Positions 25,001 through 37,000 of a stretch of DNA of 64,000 bases are shown here, in pieces. The position numbers and the translations under genes are program-made. The stretch spans positions 7,499,501 to 7,563,500 of the forward strand of contig NC_074713.1 of the NCBI RefSeq assembly GCF_947242115.1, in the 5' to 3' direction. Within the stretch, counting starts at the first letter, position 1. Each line of letters begins with the position of its first letter. This DNA is from Biomphalaria glabrata. Lineage: Eukaryota; Mollusca; Gastropoda; Planorbidae. A model generated the notes under the pieces. The model was not told the origin of the DNA. It searched no databases and saw nothing but the letters and a program-made list of their open reading frames with translations.

Positions 25001-28000
25001 TGAAGTTTTTTAACTTTCTGTTCAGTGCTTGTCAATGGTTCCTGAGACAGAAAAAAGTTTTAAGATCTAAACTACTAGTGTCTGGGAAGAAAAACATTTT
25101 GGACTTGACGCTGATGCATTTTATTTAATTCTTTTTATAGAGAGAGTTACAGAATGCTGATACAGAACAAAGTAAACAAAAAATCTGTGATGAGAAGAAA
25201 AAAAATAGAAAAGAAAAGGAAGTAAGTAATCTAATGCTTAAGCAAAAAAAAAAAAAAGAAAACCTTCTTTACAAAAAAAAAATTTAACTTAGTTTGCATA
25301 CAACATCAATTAAATGATTTATTTCTAAAATATATTTGCTGACATTTAAATAAAATCTCATTCATTTTTAAACAGTAATTTTTAGATAGCTTATTTTTTT
25401 TATTGGACCTTTCAACTCCAATGTTTGTAAAAATGTTTTGGATGTTCCTTAAGGATTAAGAATAATGTATGTCCTAGTCCAAACTTCCCGCAGGAAGACT
25501 GGGGATGGCAACTGGGAGGGTATGAATCCAGGACCATCAAGACGACTAAATCACAGTCCAGCCCACATACCACATGACCAGGCAGCCATTTATTTCCATC
25601 ATATAGTAACAAAACATTATCTTGGATTCTTAAGATTAAGGATGAGTGCAGTATTTTACATGACAACATAAAGTCAGTTGCAACCCTCCAATTTTGCCAC
25701 ATTTGATGCAGACAAAGCCTTTGCCCCTGGGGATCTATTTAAGTTTCTTTTCATCTTTTGCTCCTGTCTTTGACAAGGTCATTTCTTAAGGTCTCAAATG
25801 TTTCTCCAGCGATTTTGTGAAAGTTATCCGTCACTTTCAGAGGCCAGCTTCTACTTTCCTTTATTCCATTGATAGAAAAATTATACCTGAGTTGACCTTT
25901 ATAGTGTTTCTGGGAGTACCTGTTACCCCTTCTTCCTTTGAGCTGGTCAAAAAAGATCACCTTTGACCTGCTGTCATCCTGCATCAAAGGTGCATTCACT
26001 CATTAATGAGCATACACTGACAGTATGGAAGCACTACTTACCATTTGACAGCTAAACTTGGGTAGACACCTATCCCATATCAAATAATAAGGCATTGTCT
26101 TTAAATTTGAAGATTGAAATGATACAGTAAAGTAAAAAAAGTAAAGACCTTGCGATCTATAGGGCAGTTGATGTAAAGGTCATCTGTTTCTGTGGCCAAC
26201 GGTTAATGAGAGTGTCATGTGGTCAGCATAATGACCAACCGCCTTTATTTTCCCCAACTAATGTCAGGTACCCATTAGTGCTGGGTGGACTCAGAGGCGC
26301 CCAAAGATCCTGAAGTAAAAACCCCAGTTTTCACCGGGATTGAAACCCAAAACCCCGGTTCGGAAGCCAAGTGCTTTACAGCTCAGCCACTGCCCCCAAA
26401 AGATATACAGTATTGAAGTAGTTATGACTATCTATCCTCCACATTAACATTCACTAGGCCATCATTAAACTTGTTCTAGACAAGCTCATTTGAGTTACCC
26501 AATCACAAGAAGATATAATATAAAGTTTACTCACACTTTTTTTTATCTCATCATCATTATAGCATCGACAAAAATTAAAATTACATTTAGTAGTTAGTTA
26601 AGCATTTTTTGTCATTTGTGAGAGTGGAGTATAATACTAATTTGACCTTTTGTTGTTGTTTTTTTCTTCAAAGGTATTGATAGAGGATTCCTGTCAGAAC
26701 ATAGAAAAGAGTTGGCCTTTGAAAAACAAAACTAATACACCAGATACTGGAACAGATATTAATTTTATGGAGTCAAGAAACAACAGAGAGAATAATAAAA
26801 ATATGAAACATATAAATCAATATACTGAAATGGAACAAAGCAAAAATGTTAAACAACCCAAAAAGGAATGTGCTTCAGAGGTCAAACAATCCCTTAATAA
26901 GGACATCAAACAGTCTAAATGTAAAAATACTGATGATGTCAGACAGTCTAAAAGTGAAAATACTGATGATGTCAGACAGTCTAAAAGTGAAAATACTGAT
27001 GATGTCAGACAGTCTAAAAGTGAAAATACTGATGATGTCAGACAATCTAAAAGTGAAAATACTGATGATGTCAGACAGTCTAAAAGTGAAAATACTGATG
27101 ATGTCAGACAGACTAAATGTAAAAATACTGATGATGTCAGACAGACTAAATGTAAAAATACTGATGATGTCAGACAGTCTAGAAGTGAAAATACTGATGA
27201 TGTCAGGCAGTCTAGAAGGGAAAATACTGATGATGTCAGACAGACTAAATGTAAAAATACTGATGATGTCAGACAGTCTAGAAGGGAAAATACTGATGAT
27301 GTCAGACAGTCTAGAAGGGAAAATACTGATGATGTCAAACAGTCGAAAAGTGAAAATACTGATGTTGTCAAACAGTCTAAAATTATTGGTGACAAGAAGT
27401 CCATTAGAAAATGCAGTGATAATGATGAACAGTCTACAAGTAAAAAAACTGAAGAGGTTGAATTTCCTAAAAATAAGACTAGTAATGAAGAAGAAAAAAT
27501 GAAAAGCAAAGACATAGATAACATTGTCGACAAGTCCCAAAATGCAAATGCTAGAAAGACAAAAAATTTGACGATAAAAAATACTGATCTCAAGAAATCT
27601 AAATATAAAGAACCGGAAGAGGTGGAGCCTTTTACAGATGACATTCTTAAGTTAAAATCATCTAAAAGTAATGATATACATAATATGAAGAATTTAAAAA
27701 ACAAAGATACTGAAGAGGCGAGACAGTCTAAAATTAAAGAAATTGAGGATGGTAGTAAGTCCTTAGATCACTATGATAAAGATGTTGAGTGGTCTAAACA
27801 GTCTGAAAGTATAGACACAGACGAGGTCCAACAGTATAAAGAAAAATATAGCGAGACCAAAAATGAAGCTACTGAAAAAGTGAAAAAATGCAAGGTGACT
27901 AAAGGTTTAGATGCTGACGATGTCCAACTGTTTACAGAAACTGAAAATGTCAAGAAGTTCAAAAAGTCTCATCATATTTATTTCGAAGACATCGACCATT

Positions 28001-31000
28001 GTACATTAGAAAATAGTGAAGAGATAAAAAAAAGCAAAAATAAAGAAATTAAGGATTTAAAAAATAATCCTAAAGAAGAGATCTCAAATCTTATAGATCT
28101 AGGTACACAAGATGTAAAGAAACCCAAAAATCAAGAAGAAAATAATTCTACAAAAAGGAATAGTGAAGAAGTGAAGAATTTTAAATGTACAGATATCAAG
28201 ATGTCCAATAATAAAGATTCTAAAAAGGTCAAACTTTTAAAAAATGATGCAGAAAAAAATCCTGAAGGCAGAGAAATTATTGAGAAACCTAATAAACCTT
28301 TAAAGAAAGATACGGAAAAGATGAAGAAACATAAAGAGGCTGAGGAGGTCAGTATGCCTGAAAAGAATGTCACAGACGAGACCCAAAAGTTTAGAATAGA
28401 AGTTAAGAAAACTAAAAATTATAATGAAGAGGTCAAGAAGCCTAAACATATTATTAGTACAAAAGAAGTCAATGATCCTAATGATACAGTTATGGAAGAG
28501 GCTAAAAAGGCTAAAAATAAAGATGCAGAAGTTAAAAAATCTAAAATGAAAGATGCAGATGTGGTTGAGAAAACTGAAAATAAAGGAACTGAAGAGATAC
28601 ATAATGTTAAATGTACAGAAGTAGCCAATGATCTTAAAAATCAAAAAGTGGAAGAGGTCAAGAAATGTAAAACTGGAGTTATGGATGAGGTCAAGAAATC
28701 TAGAAATAAAGATCCAGAACAGGTCAAATATCTCAAGGGTACAGATGAGGTCAAATATCTTACAAATACAGAAGAGGTCAATAATTCTGCACATAAAGAT
28801 GCAGAAGTGGTCATGAAACCTAAAGATAAATATGCAGAAGTGGTCAAGAAATCTGAAGATACAGAAGTGGTCAAGAAATGTAAAGATAAAGATACAGAAG
28901 TGGTCAAGAAACATAAAGATACAGAAGTGGTCAAGAAACAAAAAGATAAAAATACAGAAGAGGTCAAGAAACAAAAAGATAAAGACGCAGAAGTGGTCAT
29001 GAAACCTAAAGATAAAGATACAGAAGTGGTCAAGAAACAAAAAGATAAAGATACAGAAGAGGTCAAGAAAGATAAAGATACAGAAGTGGTCAAGAAACCT
29101 AAAGATACAGAAGTGGTCAAGAAACCTAAAGATAAAGATGCAGAAGTGGTCATGAAGCCTAAAGATAAAGATACAGAAGTGGTCAAGAAACCTAAAGATA
29201 AAGATACAGAAGTGGTCAAGAAACAAAAAGATAAAGATACAGAAGTGGTCAAGAAACCTAAAGATAAAGATACAGAAGTGGTCAAGAAACAAAAAGATAA
29301 AGATACAGAAGAGGTCAAGAAACCTAAAGATAAAGATACAGAAGTGGTCAAGAAACCTAAAGATACAGAAAAGGTCAAGAAACCTAAAGATAAAGATACA
29401 GAAGTGGTCATGAAACCTAAAGATAAAGATACAGAAGTGGTCAAGAAACAAAAAGATAAAGATACAGAAGAGGTCAAGAAACCTAAAGATAAAGATGTAG
29501 AAGTGGTCAAGAAACCTAAAGATAAAGATACAGAAGTGATCAAGAAACCTAAAGATAAAGATACAGAAGTGGTCAAGAATAAAAAAGATAAAGATACAGA
29601 AGAGGTCAAGAAACCTAAAGATAAAGATACAGAAGTGGTCAAGAAACCTAAAGATACAGAAGTGGTCAAGAAACCTAAAGATAAAGATGTAGAAGTGGTC
29701 AAGAAACCTAAAGATAAAGATACAGAAGTGATCAAGAAACAAGAAGATAAAGATACAGAAGAGGTCAAGAAACCTAAAGATAAAGATGTAGAAGTTGTCA
29801 AGAAACCTAAAGATAAAGATACAGAAGTGATCAAGAAACCTAAAGATAAAGATACAGAAGTGATCAAGAAACCTAAAGATAAAGATGTAGAAGTGGTCAA
29901 GAAACCTAAAGATAAAGATACAGAAGTGATCAAGAAACCTAAAGATAAAGATACAGAAGTGATCAAGAAACCTAAAGATAAAGATACAGAAGTGATCAAG
30001 AAACCTAAAGATAAAGATACAGAAGAGGTCAAGAAACCTAAAGATAAATATGTAGAAGTGGTCAAGAAATGTAAAGATACAGAAGAGGTCAAGAAACCTA
30101 AAGATAAAGATACAGAAGTGATCAAGAAACCTAAAGATAAAGATACAGAAGTGGTCAAGAAACAAAAAGATAAAGATACAGAAGAGGTCAAGAAACCTAA
30201 AGTTAAAGATGTAGAAGTGGTCAAGAAATGTAAAGATAAAGATACAGAAGTGGTCAAGAAACATAAAGATACAGAAGTGGTCAAGAAATATAAAGATACA
30301 GAAGTGGTCAAGAAAGATAAAGATACAGAAGTGGTCAAGAAACATAAAGATACAGAAGTGGTCAAGAAATATAAAGATACAGAAGTGGTCAAGAAACGTA
30401 AAGATAAAGATGCAGAAGAGGTCAAGAATCCTAAACATTTGGAAGAAACCAAACATCACAAGGATACAGAGAAAGGTAATAATCTTGCAAATACAGATAT
30501 GGAAATTGTTGAGAGTTCTCAAAATAAGGAAATGGATGAGATAAAAAAGAAATCTAAAATTAAAGATGTCGAAAAGATTAAAGAACCTAAAAATAAAGAT
30601 GAAGATGTTAAAGAAGCTAAAAATAAAAGTAAGGAACAGTTCGGGGGCAGTAATAATGCAGAAGAAGTCAATAATCTTGCTAAAACAGACGTTGGTAATG
30701 TTACAAAAGATTTTGAGAAGCCTATAAACAAACCCATAAAAGAGTCGAAGCATCTTGTAAAAAAAGATGAAGAGGTAGTCAAAAAGCCTAAAATTAATGA
30801 TATGGAAGAAGTTAAGAAGCCTAAAAATAAAGATATGAGAGAAGTCAAGAATCATAAAAATATAGATGTCAATAATTTTAGTAATAAGGATTTAGACAAT
30901 GGTGAGAAACCCAAAGATACAGATAAGGTTGAAACAACTAAAATTAAAGTCAAAGAAGTGCTGAATGAACCTGAAAGTAAAGATACAGAGAAAGTTCCTA

Positions 31001-34000
31001 ATAAAGATAAAGAAGTGGTCATTAAGTTTAAAAATAAAGATATGGATACATTTAAGAAACATACAAACAGAGATATGAAAAAGGTCAAGAAACTTAAAGA
31101 TACTACAGAAGAGGTAAAGAAACCTAAATATAAAAATACAGATGATGTCATGAATCTTAACGGTACAGAAAATGTTGATAATCTTACAAATAAAGATGCT
31201 GGAGAGGTCAAGAAACCTAAAAATAAAGATTCAGAAGAGGCTAAGAAAACTAAGGATACAGATAATGCCAAGAAACCTACAAATAAAGATACAGAAGAGG
31301 CTAAGAAAGCTAAAGAAACAGAGGAAGCTAACAAACCTAAAGATGCAGTGGAGCATGAGAAGCCTAAAACTAAATATACAGAAATTAAGAAAGTTAAAAA
31401 TAAAGATACAGTTGAGGTTAAGAAACCTAAAAATAAACATACAGAAGAAGTTAAAGAACTTAAAAATGTATATTCAGAAGAGGCTAAGAGATTTTCATAT
31501 AAAGATACAGAAGAAACCAAAAAACCTAAAAATAAAGATACAGAAGATACCAAAAAGCCTATAAATACAGAAACAGAAGAAGCTACAAAACCTAAAAATA
31601 AAGAAACAGAAGAAGCCAAGAAACCTAAAAATAAAGAAACAGAAGAAGCCAAGAAACATAAAAATAAAGAAACAGAAGAAGCCAAGAAACATAAAAATAA
31701 AGAAACAGAAGAAGCCAAAAAAACTAAAAATAAAGATTCAAAAGAGGCTAAGAAACTTAAGAATAAAGATTTAGAAGAGGCTAAGAAACCTAAAAATAAA
31801 GATATAGAAGAGATCACAAAGTCAAAAAGTAAAGATACAGAAGGCAAAAATTCCACTAAAAGAAGAAGAAACAGTGAGATTGCTACAAATGTAAGTCGCC
31901 TGAAACTTTATTGCTACTTATTTTTTCTTCATTCCATTGTTTGAAATCATTTTCCTCTCTATAAACTATAATGATCTTTTTGAAAAAAAAAATTTTCATG
32001 CTTTAAAAAAAATAAAATATAACTTTTCATGTGCTACAAAGGCTTTTATCCTACAATAATTAAGTATGCATTATGTTGCAAGAACCATCAGTATTCCATT
32101 GCCCTTGCAGAATATCTTTATTGAACCTCTCTCCATATTCTTCATTTACCTTTCCCAAATGAAGGCAAGCAAGTAGCGTTTTTTTGTGTTTGCATCAATA
32201 TATATTTATATATATATATCATTTGTCCATTGTGGTTCGATGATGACCACTTTTGTCATCCAATGGGCTGAGGGCTTTGCACTGAGCTTTGGGGGGGGGG
32301 GGGATGACTAATCAACTTGTGCTAAAAATTTTGATTAAAGTGAGGAGGTTTTGCACAACACATCAACCTCACTCTCTCGCCCTAAAACCCATCCTTTTCC
32401 AGAAGCAAGATTTGGTCAAGAATTTCTGAGACAAGTTCAGGTGCAGTGGATGACCAGAGATTTTCAGTGCTCTAGAGTGCTCCACCGCACTGTACTTGGT
32501 AGTTGCCTTTCTGTCTGATTTGTCTAGTTTTGTATTTCACACAGGCTGCCAAGTTCAGACTTCACATGCTAGGTTTGACAAAACCTCAGTGTACTGAGAG
32601 TTAGTTACGTCATATACCCTCTCCTTGGTTTAGCTGACCAGTCAAAGCTGTTTCTGGGGTGTGGCAGCTGCGCATGCTACAGCTACTGGGAGCCACAGTT
32701 GAGAGTTATGTATCGAGTGGGGACCAAGAGTGAGCCAAGCTACCCTACACATAATTTCTCCCGATCCCCTACATTGAATCAAGTTAAATTTTACACCATT
32801 ATTCATTGTTAATGGCAACAGATGAATCAATCAAAACATTAATCAATTAGTTAATCATTTAGTCATAATTAATTTTGTTGGAAAATGTACTAAGCTAATA
32901 GGAGCTAACAGTTCCCCTTTCAGACCTTGTGGTCTATAGGGCAGATGTTGTAAAGGTCATCTGATTCTGTGGCCTACGGTTAACGAGGGTGTCATGTGGC
33001 CAGCACAACGACCAACCGCCTTTACTTTTCCCCAACTAATGTCAGGTACCCATTAAAGCTGGGTGGACTCAGAGGCGCCTGACGATCCTGAAATTAAAAA
33101 TCCCAGTCCTCACCAGGATTCGAACCCCGGTTCAGAAGCCAAGTGCTTTACCGCTCAGCCACTGTGCCTCCAACAGGAGATAAGTCTTGCTATAATGAGA
33201 GCTATGGCAACAATTGAAGGGTGCTATCCCTGAGAGTGCAAATGGGACTCTTGTCAACAACCAAGATAGCAGACTCGTAAAAGTCGCAAGACCAGGAGAT
33301 TAACTTATGCAATTGTGTATCATGATTGATTCAAAATAAATTATGCTAAATAGAACCAAGGTTTTTAAAAAGTTTTTTTATGTTTAACTTTTTTTTTTTG
33401 TTTAATCAATAAATTTCCATTAAAGTTGTTGAGCCTAAATGTGAACATGATAAGAAAGTGGAAAACTTATTTAAACACATTTGTGATACTTAAGTTTGGT
33501 CTGGACCTGGGAGATATTGGAGACATTTGATGGGCAGTTGGTTGTTGTCTTAGCCACAATGATACCCTCATTAACCATCAGTTATAGAAACAGATGAGCG
33601 TCTGCCCCATAGATCTCACATCTGAAAAGGACTACCTTTACTTTTTAAAATTGTACTTTATGTGATAAATGCTTCTAATTCACTGCAGATTTAGTTGTGA
33701 TATATGAGAAAACAAAAAGCCAACTATTGATAACTATAGGTACAGAATAAAAGAAAAAGTTTTTAGAGAAGAAACATTTATAGCATAGATGAAAAATGCA
33801 TGCTTTATTTATTGCACAAGTAAATCTGTTAAACAATTCTATTGTATGGTCATATTACATAAGTAACTCTATTAAGCTACTCTTTTGAATGGTCATATTA
33901 CATAAGTAATTCTATTAAGCTACTCTTTTGAATGGTCATATTACATAAGTAATTCTATTAAGCTACTCTTTTGTATGATCTTTTTACATAAGTAACTCTG

Positions 34001-37000
34001 TTAAGCTTTTTTTTTTTGTATGGTCATACTGGTATTAAATATGTAACTCTGTTATGCATTTCTTGTGTTTTAAATACACAGCTCTAGTTCTAAGATGTAC
34101 CAATGTTTAGAGGAACAATTAATCTTAAAGTAGAATGTTCGACCACATTAGTTTATTATCCAATCAAAATGCCTAACATGTAATTGATAATTAAACCAAT
34201 AATTTTAAGGCCATTATTCAAAATCTTCATTTACAAAAGCAGATTATTATTTTTCTTTAGGTATTGGATACTCGTGATAAAAATGAAACAAGTGTGGCTG
34301 GACTCATTTCAACCAAAGAGATTGATGGGATTGAGTCAGCACATAACATGGTTTCTCCTAGAAAGAAAGATGATGTTAAAAAAGCATCCAAGAAAAGAAA
34401 ACTGACTGAAGTGGAGGAAATGCCACGAGGCAAGAGGGTAAGAGAGATGAATCTTAAACTTAATTTTAAAGCTTTCTATTTTTTTAAGCCATATAAATAT
34501 GACTACTTTGCTACCTATATAATGACTAATTTGGTACTGATAACCATATAATGACCAGTTTGATACTTAATTCTTTTCAAAGTTGTATCTGCACAAATTT
34601 TTAAATGTTTCTTTCAATATCTCTGTAATTAAAATAAATAAAAGAAAACTTAAGACCTGCTCAGTTTTGGTTTAGTATGACATTCTTTTGTATTGGTTTG
34701 TTCTCCAGAGAAAATTAGAGGAAAATCACCAAGTTGTCCAGCCTGATTCTACCAATAAAGACAGTCTTTGTAACCAAAACACTGAAGAAATGAATTCCTC
34801 AGCTAAAAAGCTGAAACTCTCTGATACCAATGAAACAAAACTAAACCACACAGTAGGTCAAGGAAAAAAAAATATGTTGAGTTTTTTTTAATTTGAACAA
34901 AATTAATAATGCTAATATTTCAGAGATAAAAATCGTAAAACTTTTGTAATCTTTCTGTGCAGGATATTAAAGTTGTGCCAAAGTTTGAGTTTGATGCTTT
35001 TAAAAAAGATAAGGATTCCAAGGACTGTAACTTTGAGAACTCACTCCAAGAGAATGTCTGTATAAAAACAGAACTTTCAAACGATCACCATGAACTAACT
35101 AAATTAAAATGTGAATATAAAGTAAGTAGCCGTTAACTCTATGTGTTATGGGCTACCAACAATAGATCTCTAGAAGATTTACTTAATACTTAAACCTTTT
35201 TTGTTATGTGCTTTTCTAGATACAAATTCTTGCTGCTTTTTTAATGCCTTGTCTGAAATCACTCTGTTTATTTGTTGTTTTTTGTCAAATGATTTTCCCA
35301 TATCTTGCATAAATTTTTTTTTTTATTAATTTCCTAGAATGTTTTAATTTTTTTCATGTGAGTTTTTTTTTTAAAGCTGATATTAAGATGTCTCTTTTCT
35401 ACATGTCTGGGTTTTGATTCCTCCTCATTGAAACAATCAGGGAATGTCACTAAGCATTCTAACTGGTGTGGACATCAGTCTTGTTTTTGATGTTCTTGTT
35501 GGTTAATCCCTATGTGTTTGAGAGCCTGCAGGTCTATTTCACATTTTTGTTTTGTCTTTCTAAGAGATGATTCTTTTGTTCATCTCCATCACATTTAGAA
35601 AGTGACATTTCCTTGAGAATTAACATTTTAAGTTATCTTCCATTCTAGGTGGTTATGGAAGCAATATTTTATTCTTTGCTTTACTGCCATTTGTATAGAC
35701 TAAAGAAGTGAAATTAAGCACTATTGTGTTTTTTTTGTTTCAAACTCATCGTGATGGCATAGCATACCTAATACCATCCAGTTAAAACCTTTCCATATGA
35801 CAGGGTTTTGCTTACTCCCTTTATTTGCTCACAATAATCCAGGAGCGCAAATAGAAGTTTTCCAATCTCTCTTTTAGCATTTATACAGATTTTTTTTTAC
35901 TCATTTAAATTATGTTAGCTATGAGATTACCGAAACATTAAAATTGTAATTAAAATATTTTGCCCTAATGAAAATTACCTTTTCATGTAAAATTAAAATA
36001 ATAAATCATTTCTAGAAAATTATCTATATTTAACTAAAATATGGTATTTAAAGAAAATATAATTTTTTATTGTACTTAAAACACATTTCTTGAAATAAAA
36101 ATAATGTCAAAATTTAAAAGATCTCTAAAAGTCAATAGTTTATGCTGTTCAGAACTGTTTGTCACAAGGTTTTAATGTGCTAGTGCGTTGAGCAGAACTT
36201 ATTGTTTTAATTTTGGTTTTTGTTGGTATATAATAAGGCTTGTCTTTGAGTCAGAAGATTAGCAAATTAGCAAGGAATGCAATTTTTCCCCATGGCTGCA
36301 AAGCCCTGATTTGACCTACATACTTTCCCACATCCAGCACAGACATATACAAAATAAATTGAAAATACTGTTTTAATATTATTGGCACTGTCTCTAATTT
36401 CATTTCTGATTCCTAAAATCTTTTGGTTATTCAAAGCAGGTCAAGTGTGAGACATCAACTACAGAGCAAAATATCATCACACTAGAACAACCACAAGATG
36501 TACTTCTTTCAAACATGTACTGTGAAAGTCGAGAAGCATATTTATCATCATCCTGCCAAACTTCTTGTCATCCAAACATTTCAACAACTGGAAATAATTA
36601 CATTCCCAATTCTCAGGCCATTGACATTGGTCAACCATCTTGGAGAGGTATTGATAGCTCATTGCCTGACTTCACTGCATTAATTAATAAAATGACAGAT
36701 GCAAAACAGTTTCTGACCACTATTACTATGCAGTCAAATATTGAACAGGCTTGGGCACAGAATGCATCTTTTCAACTAATGGAACAGTTTGAAACTCATT
36801 ACAAGGAGATTGAATCTACTTTTAAGAAAAAAGAAACACACCATTTTTTTCATTTACACAAAATGTCAAGATCTAGGAAAGAAAATTATTCAAAAAACTA
36901 CAGATGTCTAAAAAATGCCTTTTCTAATTTCAAGAGTTTGTATCAATCAATCAAGGAAAATATATACTTTAAAAAAAGTCAGGTAAGTTGTTTTTTAGAT

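Noticed and set aside
26923-27384. CRISPR-like regular repeats
   Set aside because: The repeats are contiguous, coding and without spacers, in a eukaryotic gene.
28300-30855. Long open frames on the minus strand opposite the repeat fields (up to about 850 codons)
   Set aside because: They arise because the 33-bp and 24-bp units keep several frames open. Their products are monotonous hydrophobic runs, they lack splice context, and the plus-strand frame fits the exon chain.
32915-33175. Functional tRNA gene
   Set aside because: The tRNA-like head has box A and box B but no complete cloverleaf with anticodon and acceptor stem, and it continues into a SINE body present in several copies.
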